From contig JBGSMF010000147.1 of NCBI GenBank assembly GCA_041740315.1, positions 1 to 24,898 on the forward strand: DNA of 24,898 nucleotides, read 5' to 3'. The first letter of the stretch is position 1. Every line of letters begins with the position of its first letter. This document shows positions 5,920-13,144 of this stretch, piece by piece. A program made the position numbers and the translations under genes. The notes below the pieces were generated by a model. That model made no database searches and was not told the DNA's origin. It saw nothing but the letters and a program-made list of their open reading frames with translations. This stretch comes from JBGSMF01 sp041740315 (GTDB lineage: Bacteria; Chloroflexota; Anaerolineae; Fen-1058).

Positions 5920-6891
5920 ATGACAAATAAACAAATCGCGCTTATCGGATTAGGGCCAATGGCTGCCTCTATGGGATTGGCCCTGAAAAACGCCAAGCAA
6001 GACTTGGTAGTGGTGGGGACAGATCGTAATGCAGACTTGGCAGCGCGCATGCAGAAATTGGGAGCCGTAGACCGCCTGGAACGCCGCCCCGCCCATGCCT
6101 GCAAAGAGGCTGGCCTGGTGATCATTTCCGAGCCTTTCAGCGATATGCCCGCCATTCTTGAAGGGATCGCCCCAGATTTATCGCCCGGCACGGTGGTCAC
6201 CGATACGGCTCCTCTCAAGAGCGAGGTGATGCGCTGGGCCGAGCAATTCTTGCCGGAAAATGTTCCCTTTGTCGGTGGACACCCCCTGGTGGCGGCCCAG
6301 CCAGGCGAACAACCACGCGCCGATTTGCTGACGGGCGCAGAATACTGCCTGGTGCCAGGCCCACGCGCCACCGAGCAGGCCGTAGATGTGGTCTCTGGCC
6401 TGATCGGCCTGTTGGGGGCCAAGCCCTACTTTCTAGACGCGCTTGAACACGATGGCCTGATGGCGGCAGTCGAGCAATTGCCTGGATTCTTGCAGTTGGC
6501 GCTGATGGCCACCCTGAGCGAGGCCGGAAGTTGGCGCGATAACATGCGCGCCATCAGCCACCCCTTGATCCAGGCCACAACCACTCTGGGTGAAGACTCG
6601 GCGCAGAGCGCCTCTGTTTATCGCCTCAATCGGCAAAACCTGGCGCATCAGATAGATGCTTTTCAGGCGACTCTGAGCCAGCTCAAAGCCACTTTGCTGG
6701 CTGAGGAAGAGGAAACATTCAACAAGCGCGTAACCGATTTGCATGCCAAACGCTTTGAATGGCTGCGCGACCGGGGAACAAGCGACCTGGGCGGCAGCAT
6801 TCTACCCATCGAAACAGACAAGCGCAGTGTATTCAGCCGCTTGTTTTTGCCAGACATGCGCCGGCCAGACAAAAAGTCAGATAAATCCTAG
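5920..6891 (+). CDS. Prephenate/arogenate dehydrogenase family protein (TyrA-like)
   Basis: 323 residues. The N-terminal Rossmann fold begins IALIGLGPMAASMG (GxGxxxxS, residues 6-19), binding NAD(P). VVTDTAPLKSEV (with Lys100) and PFVGGHPLVAA with His121 correspond to the dehydrogenase active-site region of TyrA, whose usual form is GGHPMAG. The all-helical C-terminal domain follows; there is no ACT domain, and a basic tail (about residues 285-323) is extra. Known family role: oxidative decarboxylation of prephenate or arogenate towards tyrosine. The altered HPLVAA motif and the lack of aromatic-pathway neighbours leave room for another NAD-dependent substrate. ATG at 5920 follows the HD gene by 33 bases, and the GIY-YIG gene begins on the very next base after its stop. 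Confidence 0.75.
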   Translation: MTNKQIALIGLGPMAASMGLALKNAKQDLVVVGTDRNADLAARMQKLGAVDRLERRPAHACKEAGLVIISEPFSDMPAILEGIAPDLSPGTVVTDTAPLKSEVMRWAEQFLPENVPFVGGHPLVAAQPGEQPRADLLTGAEYCLVPGPRATEQAVDVVSGLIGLLGAKPYFLDALEHDGLMAAVEQLPGFLQLALMATLSEAGSWRDNMRAISHPLIQATTTLGEDSAQSASVYRLNRQNLAHQIDAFQATLSQLKATLLAEEEETFNKRVTDLHAKRFEWLRDRGTSDLGGSILPIETDKRSVFSRLFLPDMRRPDKKSDKS

Positions 6892-7161
6892 ATGGCTTTT
6901 ACGTACATGGTTGAATGTGCCGATGGCACACTCTATACCGGCTGGACATACAACCTGGACAAACGCGTGGCGGCCCACAACGCTGGCCGCGGCGGGCGGT
7001 ATACGCGGCTGCGCCGTCCCGTCCGCCTGGTGTATTGGGAACAGCACCCCACCCGCGCCCAGGCTCAGCGCCGCGAGCTGGCCATCAAACGAATGCGCCG
7101 CCCTGGCAAGCTGAAACTGATCAATGATCTAGTCAATCACACAAATGAATCTGCAATCTGA
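6892..7161 (+). CDS. GIY-YIG domain protein, UPF0213/YhbQ-like
   Basis: An 89-residue single-domain GIY-YIG protein. The motif is spread over TYMVECADGTLYTGWTYNL (residues 4-22; YMV and YTG in place of GIY and YIG), followed by KRVAAHNAGRGGRYTRLRRP, the conserved ArgX3His and tyrosine region, and RRELAIKRMRRPGKLKLI with the metal-binding Glu. The family's role is linked to DNA processing or repair; its exact substrate is unsettled. ATG at 6892 directly abuts the TAG of the TyrA-like gene (zero-base gap), so translation is coupled. It is the last gene of the run that starts at 4715. Confidence 0.88.
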   Translation: MAFTYMVECADGTLYTGWTYNLDKRVAAHNAGRGGRYTRLRRPVRLVYWEQHPTRAQAQRRELAIKRMRRPGKLKLINDLVNHTNESAI

Positions 7162-7200
7162 AATTTTGAATTTTCAATTTTGAATCTGAAATCTTGAATT
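7155..7200. repeat. AT-rich 18-bp direct repeat before the glycosyltransferase gene
   Basis: Two copies of AATCTGAAATTTTGAATT (7155-7172 and 7183-7200) differ at one position and are 28 bases apart. The first copy overlaps the last codons of the GIY-YIG gene. The stretch is far richer in A and T than its surroundings and ends 6 bases before the ATG at 7207. It may serve as an AT-rich upstream or regulatory region; no clear -10 box is visible. Confidence 0.55.
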
Positions 7201-7206
7201 AATCCA

Positions 7207-8448
7207 ATGTACCGCATCTTGATGATTGCCCCAACGTCATTTTTTGCAGACTATGGCTGCCACGTGCGCATCCTGGAAGAAGCGCGTATTTTGCAAAAAC
7301 TGGGGTTGGGCGTGAAAATCGTCACCTATTACAAGGGGCGCAATTTACCCAATCTCGATATCGAGCGCACGCCGCCGGTGCCGTGGCGAACCGAATACGA
7401 GGTTGGTTCGTCTCGTCACAAAATCGCTTTTGATGCGCTGCTGGCTTGGCAATCGCTCAGGGCCGCGTTGCGCTACCGGCCTCATATCATCCACGCCCAC
7501 CTTCACGAGGGCGCGTTGATTGGCCTTGCGCTAAGCCGACTGACCCGTGCGCCGATGGTCTTTGATTTTCAAGGCAGCATGACCAGCGAGATGTTAGATC
7601 ATCGCTTTATTCAACAAGGCAGCCTGACCTATCGCTTTTGGCATTGGCTAGAGCAACAAATCAACCATCGCCCGAATGTCATCCTGACCAGTTCGCAGCA
7701 TGCCACAACACTATTGCAAAACGAGTTTGGCGTGAGCAAAGAGCGCGTGCAGCCATTGCCCGATTGCGTCAATATAGATGTTTTTCGCCCGCGCCGGCCA
7801 GAAGACGAGCCAGAGCTGGCGGCGCTCAAGGCCAAGTGGGACATTCCACCCGATCGAACGGTCGTCATTTATGTGGGATTGCTGGCGCCTTACCAAGGCA
7901 CTCATCTGCTATTACAAGCAGCACACACCGTGCTGCGCGTGCGCCAAGATGCGCATTTTATGGTCATGGGCTTTCCCGGCGTAGATAGCTACCGCGCCCA
8001 GGCAAGCGCGCTAGGATTAGACGGACATATTACTTTTACCGGGTGTATGCCCTATGAAGATTTGCCGGCCCACCTGCGCCTGGGTGATATTGCCGTAGCG
8101 CCCAAAATCTCGGCCACTGAAAGCAGCGGCAAATTGCTCAACTATATGGCCTGCGCCTTGCCCACCGTGGCCTTTGACACCGCGGTCAACCGCGAATACC
8201 TGGGCGAATACGGCATCTATGCGCGCACCGGCGACCCAGAAGCATTGGCAGCCGCAATCTTGCAATTTATGGCAGCGCCTGACCACGGGCGTCTCTTGGG
8301 GCAACGGCTTCGTCCACGCGTGGCGCAGCGCTTTTCATGGGACGACACGGGCCAACGCCTGCTGTCCATCTACCAGCGCCTGGCAGGCTCGCCCGCCCAG
8401 ACAGCCGCAACTCACACGGAGGAACTTTACCAGCAGCATGTTCACTAA
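7207..8448 (+). CDS. Glycosyltransferase family 4 protein
   Basis: A 413-residue GT-B fold glycosyltransferase, cytosolic or membrane-peripheral, that would transfer a sugar from a nucleotide donor to a surface glycan or lipid. The N-terminal domain opens with MYRILMIAPTSFF and contains HIIHAHLHEGALIGLALS; the C-terminal domain contains VVIYVGLLAPYQGTHLLLQA and the donor-site stretch TESSGKLLNYMACALPTVAF. In that stretch the usual second glutamate of the GT4 EX7E motif is an Asn. No Shine-Dalgarno sequence is seen ahead of ATG 7207. The gene overlaps the ABC-2 permease by 11 bases, so the pair probably makes and exports a polysaccharide or glycolipid. Confidence 0.88.
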   Translation: MYRILMIAPTSFFADYGCHVRILEEARILQKLGLGVKIVTYYKGRNLPNLDIERTPPVPWRTEYEVGSSRHKIAFDALLAWQSLRAALRYRPHIIHAHLHEGALIGLALSRLTRAPMVFDFQGSMTSEMLDHRFIQQGSLTYRFWHWLEQQINHRPNVILTSSQHATTLLQNEFGVSKERVQPLPDCVNIDVFRPRRPEDEPELAALKAKWDIPPDRTVVIYVGLLAPYQGTHLLLQAAHTVLRVRQDAHFMVMGFPGVDSYRAQASALGLDGHITFTGCMPYEDLPAHLRLGDIAVAPKISATESSGKLLNYMACALPTVAFDTAVNREYLGEYGIYARTGDPEALAAAILQFMAAPDHGRLLGQRLRPRVAQRFSWDDTGQRLLSIYQRLAGSPAQTAATHTEELYQQHVH

Positions 8449-9268
8449 CCTGCGCGAACTATGGCGCTACCGCGAATTGATGCGCAACCTGGTTGTGCGC
8501 GATTTAAAAGTGCGCTACAAAAACTCGGTCTTGGGTGTGGCGTGGTCTTGGCTCAACCCTCTGCTCATGATGATCGTGTTCACCATATTCATCGAAATCA
8601 CCGGCATGGGAGGAGATGTGCCATATACCCCCATCTTTATTCTAAGCGGAGTCTTGCCGTGGAATTTATTTTCTGCCTCGGTCATCGGCGCCACCAACAG
8701 CGTCGTCGGCAGCAGCTATTTGATTAAAAAGGTCTACTTTCCACGCCAAGTCTTGCCTGTGTCTATCGTGCTATCCAACATGGTCAACTTTCTCATCGCT
8801 CTGCCGGTGTTGTTTGCGCTGGTGCTGTTGTTCGGCTTGCGCCTGTCGCCCTGGCTGATCTTGCTGCCAGTGGTGCTCATCACCCAAGTCATTTTCACCA
8901 TAGGCATTGGATTCATTCTATCAACACTGAACGTATTTTATCGAGACACCCAGATCATTATGGAAGTTGTGATGCTGGCCTGGTTTTTTCTGACCCCCGT
9001 ATTCTGGGACGCCGAAACGTTGGTGCCTCCAACGCGAACGGTATGGGGCATCATCTTGCCATTGCGGCGTTTGTTCTACATCGTCAATCCCATGGCTTCC
9101 ATCATCAACGCTTACCGTGACATCTTGTATCGGGCGGCGCTGCCCGAGATGGGCTTTAGCCCTGGGCTAGACTTTTTGAGCCGCACCATTATCACGGCCT
9201 TGGCGTTTCTGGGAATTGGTTATATAATCTTTTGTTATTACAGCCGTGTTTTTGGCGAAGAAGTGTAA
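8438..9268 (+). CDS. ABC-2 type polysaccharide export permease (Wzm/TagG-like)
   Basis: 276 residues starting MFTNLRELWRYRELMRNLVVRDLKVRYKN-like (ATG at 8438), the standard opening of Wzm/TagG permeases with the amphipathic interface helix and the RDLKVRYK motif. SVLGVAWSWLNPLLMM follows, then about six transmembrane helices, including LNVFYRDTQIIMEVVMLAWFF and the PMASIINAYRDILY segment. It forms the membrane channel for lipid-linked glycan or teichoic-acid-type polymers, powered by a separate Wzt/TagH ATPase. No ATPase gene lies in the window. The start is inside the glycosyltransferase gene; GGAGG at 8418-8422 is 15 bases ahead, rather far, so initiation may depend on coupling. Confidence 0.9.
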   Translation: MFTNLRELWRYRELMRNLVVRDLKVRYKNSVLGVAWSWLNPLLMMIVFTIFIEITGMGGDVPYTPIFILSGVLPWNLFSASVIGATNSVVGSSYLIKKVYFPRQVLPVSIVLSNMVNFLIALPVLFALVLLFGLRLSPWLILLPVVLITQVIFTIGIGFILSTLNVFYRDTQIIMEVVMLAWFFLTPVFWDAETLVPPTRTVWGIILPLRRLFYIVNPMASIINAYRDILYRAALPEMGFSPGLDFLSRTIITALAFLGIGYIIFCYYSRVFGEEV

Positions 9269-9307
9269 AGCACACGTATCATCTCAACCGCGGGCAATTT
9301 TCCTTTG

Positions 9308-9347
9308 GGCAAGTGATGGTGGCAAATGATGATGGGCAAATAATGGG
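9308..9347 (+). repeat. Three imperfect 13-bp tandem repeats upstream of the small gene
   Basis: GGCAAGTGATGGT (9308-9320), GGCAAATGATGAT (9321-9333) and GGCAAATAATGGG (9335-9347) lie almost head to tail, ending 18 bases before the ATG at 9366. They fall where transcription or translation start signals for the small gene would be. Confidence 0.55.
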
Positions 9348-9365
9348 ATATAGAAAGGACAATGT

Positions 9366-9680
9366 ATGAGCGAGTCTAAAAGTGGTTCAGTGTTTGCGGC
9401 GGGCAAAGCCAAATGGCTGCTGAAAAATGCAGAAAAGCTATCAGAAGATGAGCGCGCGCTGCTCCTGGCCATCATCGCGCTAGAGAAAGACACCGGGCGC
9501 GAATTGACGCCGGAGGAACAAAAGGCCATTGACGAGTTGTCCGCCAAAACCGGCGATTTCAGGCCAGATGACATCATTGACGCCGTCAACCAAATGGTGA
9601 CAGCCGAAACCACCCGCCACCCGGTGGACGAGTGGCCTTCTGCCATCCATAAAATCGTCAAGCGGAAAAAGCAGGAATAA
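9366..9680 (+). CDS. Conserved-looking hypothetical protein (104 aa)
   Basis: ATG at 9366 has AAAGGA at 9354-9359 as a ribosome binding site. The product is hydrophilic and mostly helical: MSESKSGSVFAAGKAKWLLKNAEKL, then EDERALLLAIIALEKDTGRELTPEEQKAIDELSAKTGDF, then DDIIDAVNQMVTAE, and a basic end, KIVKRKKQE. No signal peptide, membrane helix or known motif is visible, and I do not recognise the family. The codon pattern and ribosome binding site support a real gene. It follows the permease gene by 97 bases, separated by tandem repeats, so it may have its own promoter. It ends 5 bases before the terminator hairpin of the convergent LivK-type gene. Confidence 0.72.
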   Translation: MSESKSGSVFAAGKAKWLLKNAEKLSEDERALLLAIIALEKDTGRELTPEEQKAIDELSAKTGDFRPDDIIDAVNQMVTAETTRHPVDEWPSAIHKIVKRKKQE

Positions 9681-9709
9681 AAAAACCCGGCCTCCTTTGG
9701 GAGGCCGGG
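9681..9709 (-). terminator. Rho-independent terminator of the LivK-type gene (end of the long - strand block)
   Basis: CCCGGCCTCC (9686-9695) and GGAGGCCGGG (9700-9709) form a perfect 10-bp stem with a TTTG loop. On the - strand it is followed by seven T residues (complement of the A-run just before 9686), a textbook intrinsic terminator 14 bases past the stop of the gene at 9723. On the + strand the hairpin lacks a T-run, though it may still protect the 3' end of the small gene. Confidence 0.9.
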
Positions 9710-9722
9710 AGCGCGGCTCGCT

Positions 9723-10859
9723 TTACTTGCTCACCTGCACAAACGCTTCGTTTGCCACCTGAAAGATAAAAAGACGCTGTTCGCGCAGTTCACCATTGGC
9801 TTCATAGCTGATTTTGCCCATGGGGGTATCTAGCTGCAATGAGCGGATAGCGTCAGCCACCTTGGCTCCCTCCAGACTGCCCGCCTTTTTGGCCCCCTCG
9901 ACCAGAACTTTTAACGCGCTGTAGCCGTTGATGCTGTAGGTATCGGGATTACGATACTCTACCGCCTGATAATTTTTAACCCAGTTGGCATCTACCACCG
10001 TGCGCGGTTCTGGCGCAAAGTTGCAGACGTAAATACCCTCAGACGCCCCATCGGATTCATCAATGGTGGCCGACAAAAACGCCCCATCAGAAGCCAGAAA
10101 ATTCACATTCACCCCGCCATCAACCAGCTGCCTTCGTAGATACGGCGCTTCAACCTCATAGCCAGCGTAAAAAATGGCATCGGGCTGCGCGGCGGCAATC
10201 TGCGGCACCTCTTTATCATACTTGCTCTGCTCCACCGCCACCTTGATTTGCGTCACCACTTGCACTCCCAGCTTGCCTAGCTCGTCGGTTACCAGCTTGC
10301 CCAGGTCCACACCATAGGGATCGTCATTAAATACCACCGCCACCTTTTTAGCGCCAAGCGTGTTCACCAAGAATTCGGCGCTGACGCGCGCCTGGGTTGT
10401 GTTGCTAGCATTGACTCGGAAGAAATTCTGATACCCCTTTTGCGTCAAGGTCGTTTCGCTAGCGGTGGGAGTGACTATGACAATAGGCAGGTCTTTGTAA
10501 ACCTCCATCGCTGCCAGGGTCTGGCCGCTGTTATAATGGCCCACAACGCCCAAAACGCGCTTGCCGGCCTGCACTTCGGCGGCCACCTCTTGTGCTACGG
10601 CAACCGCCACCTCGTCATCGCTCTCGTCGTCCTTGCCAATCACCACAATCTTGTAACCCATCAACCCGCCGGCCTTGTTAATTTCTTCGGCCGCCAGCCG
10701 CGCGCCGCCCAGCACCGTTTGCCCGCCATTGGCCTGAAAGCCAGAAAGCGGCGCGGCCACATACACCACCACCTCGCCTTTGGTTGGCCCAGGCGCGCCG
10801 CAGGCCGAAAGCGTCACCGCAAGTATGCTCAACACGATCAACCACTTGCTCATTCTCAT
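9723..10859 (-). CDS. Branched-chain amino acid ABC transporter-type substrate-binding lipoprotein (LivK family)
   Basis: 378 residues with a lipoprotein signal peptide (LSAC, Cys20), so it is anchored outside the membrane. The mature part is a periplasmic-binding type I fold: VYVAAPLSGFQANGGQTVLGGARLAAEEINKAGG (35-68) is the family opening, followed by VVGHYNSGQTLAAMEVYKD and PIVIVTPTASETTLT, the usual ligand cleft, and VAVVFNDDPYGVDLG at the domain crossover. Known family role: capture of amino acids or similar small molecules for Liv transporters or sensors. No Liv permease or ATPase genes are nearby, so it may work with a distant transporter or as a sensor. ATG at 10859 has AGGAG 7 bases ahead. 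It is the last gene of the block, 19 bases after the GNAT gene. Confidence 0.9.
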   Translation of the reverse strand: MRMSKWLIVLSILAVTLSACGAPGPTKGEVVVYVAAPLSGFQANGGQTVLGGARLAAEEINKAGGLMGYKIVVIGKDDESDDEVAVAVAQEVAAEVQAGKRVLGVVGHYNSGQTLAAMEVYKDLPIVIVTPTASETTLTQKGYQNFFRVNASNTTQARVSAEFLVNTLGAKKVAVVFNDDPYGVDLGKLVTDELGKLGVQVVTQIKVAVEQSKYDKEVPQIAAAQPDAIFYAGYEVEAPYLRRQLVDGGVNVNFLASDGAFLSATIDESDGASEGIYVCNFAPEPRTVVDANWVKNYQAVEYRNPDTYSINGYSALKVLVEGAKKAGSLEGAKVADAIRSLQLDTPMGKISYEANGELREQRLFIFQVANEAFVQVSK

Positions 10860-10878
10860 CTTTCTTCTCCTAACAATC

Positions 10879-11337
10879 CTAACAAGCTGTTAGCCGTTTT
10901 TCCATCTCTAGCCCATCTTCACCATCGCCATAATAGTGCGCCCGTCGCTCAATTTCGGCATAACCCATTTTGTGGTACAGGGCCAAGGCTTCCACGTTGC
11001 CGGCGCGCACGGTCAACCGCACGCAAGAGCGAGTTGCCTGCGCTTCGTATTCGGCCAGCAAGCGGCTGGCAATGGCCTGCCGGCGAAAATCGGGCTGCAC
11101 GCCCAGCGCAACCACCCAGGCCCAATCCTGTTTCCACGGTCGGCTGCCGGCAATAAAGCCTACCACACGCTCAGAGCTAATGGCCTTGAGCGTGATATCG
11201 CCCGGCCAGACCAGTATGGCAAAGATGGAAAGTAGGTCATACGCATCGCGCCCAAAACACGCGCGCATCAACTGCCACAGCGTCCACGTGTCGCGCCAAC
11301 TGGCGCGCGCAATGGTCACCGATGTCTTTTCCGCCAA
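10879..11337 (-). CDS. GNAT N-acetyltransferase (RimI-like)
   Basis: 152 residues of a GNAT fold, transferring an acetyl group from acetyl-CoA to an amine, often a protein N-terminus. WVVALGVQPDFRRQAIASRLL holds beta4 and the acetyl-CoA pyrophosphate loop (here RRQAIA for the usual RxxGxG/A), and CVRLTVRAGNVEALALYHKMGYAEIERRAHYY is the RimI-type C-terminal motif. The end GDGEDGLEMEKRL also resembles RimI homologues. The start is uncertain: I use TTG at 11337; GTG six codons later is an alternative, and no ATG exists upstream. A 91-bp element ends 20 bases upstream and may have disturbed the original 5' region. The natural substrate is unknown. Confidence 0.82.
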   Translation of the reverse strand: MAEKTSVTIARASWRDTWTLWQLMRACFGRDAYDLLSIFAILVWPGDITLKAISSERVVGFIAGSRPWKQDWAWVVALGVQPDFRRQAIASRLLAEYEAQATRSCVRLTVRAGNVEALALYHKMGYAEIERRAHYYGDGEDGLEMEKRLTAC

Positions 11338-11360
11338 GCCTGTAAAACCTACCCGCGCTA

Positions 11361-11451
11361 GGAGCTTGTCGGAGAGGCAGGTTTGGCCTCTTGTGGGCGC
11401 TGTGTGGGACAGGTTGCCAAACTGTCCTACGTTAGCTCTCCGACAGCCTGC
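11361..11451. mobile_element. 91-bp palindromic MITE, copy 2
   Basis: The left end GGAGCTTGTCGGAGAG (11361-11376) and right end CTCTCCGACAGCCTGC (11436-11451) are identical to those of the copy at 944-1034, and the total length is also 91 bp. TA precedes it (11359-11360); the expected TA after it is CA (11452-11453), one substitution. The 59-bp interior shows no clear similarity to copy 1; it contains a 12-bp imperfect inverted repeat (GTGGGACAGGTT with AAACTGTCCTAC). It fills the gap between the SPFH stop and the GNAT start, so it would form a hairpin in their shared transcript. Confidence 0.75.
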
Positions 11452-11455
11452 CAGG

Positions 11456-12370
11456 CTACTTGTTCGAATCTTGAATCATGCCAGACAGCGGCTTGATCAG
11501 GCTGGCAAACTCCATCGGGAAAATGAACTTGGTAGATGGGCTGGCGCCAACGGCTTTGAGCGTTTCCAGGTATTGCAGCGCCATGGTCTTGTTATCCACC
11601 GTCTTGGCAATGTCAAAGATTTTGTCCAATGCCACAGCAAAGCCTTCTGCCTTCAAGGCCTGCGCAGCGCGTTGGCCTTCGGCTTCCAGTATTGCAGCTT
11701 GCTTGGCGCCTTCGGCGCGCAACACAGCCGACTGCTTGTCGCCTTCTGCCACTTTGATGGTCGCCTCGCGCTTGCCGTCGGCTTCGGTCACCACGGCGCG
11801 GCGGGTGCGCTCGGCGCTCATCTGGCGATTCATGGCGTCTTGCACTTCTCTAGGCGGGATGATCTCGCGGATTTCCACCGCCGTCACCTTGACGCCCCAG
11901 CGTTCCGTCACCTCGTCCAGCTTGGAGCGCAGCACGTGGTTAATGTGCTCGCGCTCGGCCAGCACATTGTCCAGAGGAATATCGCCGATGACAGCGCGCA
12001 AGGTAGTGGTGGCAATACCCTGGCTGGCCGCGCGAAAGTTGGCCACCTGGATCACGCTGGCCATTGGGTCTACCACCTTCCAGTAGATCAAAAAGTCAAT
12101 CGCAATAGGGGCGTTATCTTTGGTGATGCTGGTTTGGTGCGGCACCTCCAGCACCGTTTCGCGCAAATCCACTATTTGAGCCAGATCAATAAACGGCAAC
12201 AAAAACACAATGCCGGGGCCTTTGACGCCAATGCAGCGACCCAGCCTAAAGACCACCAGCCGCTCGTACTCGCGCACAATGCGAATCATTGACGTAAAGA
12301 TCACAATGAAAAAGACCACCACAATGCTAAAGACACACAAGAGAGCAATTAATTCAGTACCACCGTCCAT
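11456..12370 (-). CDS. SPFH/Band 7 membrane protein (stomatin/QmcA-like)
   Basis: 304 residues. One N-terminal transmembrane helix (about 8-30) is followed by IVREYERLVVFRLGRCIGVKGPGIVFLLPFID, the hallmark opening of stomatin-type SPFH domains. GDIPLDNVLAEREHINHVL and GVKVTAVEIREIIPPREVQDAMNRQMSAERTRRA are the classic later SPFH motifs. An Ala/Glu-rich coiled coil (about 195-245: EADGKREATIKVAEGDKQSAVLRAEG-like repeats) leads to the C-terminus. Such proteins assemble into ring-shaped membrane scaffolds and often pair with an NfeD partner, here the gene immediately upstream. AAGGAGA sits 7 bases before ATG 12370. The stop codon lies 4 bases from the end of a MITE. Confidence 0.93.
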   Translation of the reverse strand: MDGGTELIALLCVFSIVVVFFIVIFTSMIRIVREYERLVVFRLGRCIGVKGPGIVFLLPFIDLAQIVDLRETVLEVPHQTSITKDNAPIAIDFLIYWKVVDPMASVIQVANFRAASQGIATTTLRAVIGDIPLDNVLAEREHINHVLRSKLDEVTERWGVKVTAVEIREIIPPREVQDAMNRQMSAERTRRAVVTEADGKREATIKVAEGDKQSAVLRAEGAKQAAILEAEGQRAAQALKAEGFAVALDKIFDIAKTVDNKTMALQYLETLKAVGASPSTKFIFPMEFASLIKPLSGMIQDSNK

Positions 12371-12420
12371 GAGATTTCTCCTTTCTGTTTATTTCAAATG
12401 CTGCTCAGCCAAGATCTCGC

Positions 12421-12490
12421 AGTTCGCGCATCCCTATGCGCAGCGTTCCCAACCATCGGCTTGCATGGGAATGCAAGCCTACAGGATGCG
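12421..12490. repeat. Nested hairpin element between the NfeD and SPFH genes
   Basis: Two perfect stem-loops lie side by side: GCGCAT (12426-12431)/ATGCGC (12436-12441) with loop CCCT, and GGCTTGCAT (12458-12466)/ATGCAAGCC (12471-12479) with loop GGGA. An outer pairing joins CGCATCC (12427-12433) with GGATGCG (12484-12490), giving two alternative folds. It occupies most of the 129-base gap between the two co-transcribed genes. No target duplication was found, so I cannot say it is mobile; it could be a REP-like or RNA-stabilising element. Confidence 0.6.
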
Positions 12491-12499
12491 AAAAATAGG

Positions 12500-13123
12500 C
12501 TAAGACACGCGCTTGACCTTGAGTGTAAGCCCCTCTAAATCGGTCACAATCACCTTGACGCCAGTCCCAATCGTCTCGCCGGCCATTTCAGCCTTGGCGC
12601 TCCATAACTCGCTCCTCAATTGCACCGTGCCAATCGGGTCGAGCGGATCGCGCACTTCACCCAGCTGCCCGGCTACCGCCTTGGGCTCCATGACAATCGG
12701 GCGTTTTTGGGCGCGCATGGCCGCTCCCAACGCCACACCAAAAAACAGCCCGCTGCCCACGGTCGTCAGGGCCACCACCCACCCAGACAAGCCCGCCTGG
12801 CCTTCTGCCGGGCGGAACAAAAAGATTGACCCCAGCGCCAGCGTGATAATGCCGCCGAGGGTCAACGCGCCGTGGCTTTGAACCTTCAAGTCAATGACCA
12901 GCATAACCATTGATAATGCAATGAGCGACACACCAATCACGCTCACGTCAAGCCGCGCCAAACCCAACACCGCCAGCGTCAGGCAAACCATCGCCGCCAC
13001 TTCGGGCACCCCCGTGCCGGGCATAGCGAATGCCGTCATCAACCCCCACAAGCCCATGATCAACAGCAAATAAGCCACATTGGGGTTGACCAACAAATCC
13101 CAAAAAGTCATCGCCAGATCCAT
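12500..13123 (-). CDS. NfeD-like membrane protein
   Basis: 207 residues. Residues about 10-70 and 80-135 contain four to five hydrophobic helices, with the conserved NfeD turn GLMTAFAMPGTGVPEVAAMVCL (27-48). The C-terminal 65 residues form the small beta-rich OB-fold: GQLGEVRDPLDPIGTVQLRSELWSA, GETIGTGVKVIVTDLEGLTLKVKRV. NfeD proteins stabilise or position SPFH proteins (as YuaF does for flotillin), which fits the SPFH gene just downstream. The ClpP-like protease domain of long NfeD forms is absent. AAAGGAGG stands 7 bases before ATG 13123. The gene follows the coiled-coil membrane protein by 21 bases. Confidence 0.88.
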   Translation of the reverse strand: MDLAMTFWDLLVNPNVAYLLLIMGLWGLMTAFAMPGTGVPEVAAMVCLTLAVLGLARLDVSVIGVSLIALSMVMLVIDLKVQSHGALTLGGIITLALGSIFLFRPAEGQAGLSGWVVALTTVGSGLFFGVALGAAMRAQKRPIVMEPKAVAGQLGEVRDPLDPIGTVQLRSELWSAKAEMAGETIGTGVKVIVTDLEGLTLKVKRVS

Positions 13124-13144
13124 GATTCAACCTCCTTTCTGGCA

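Noticed and set aside
10970..12292. 440-codon open frame on the + strand
   Set aside because: It lies opposite the SPFH and GNAT genes, which have clear domains, codon patterns and ribosome binding sites; the + strand product is His/Arg-rich without family features.
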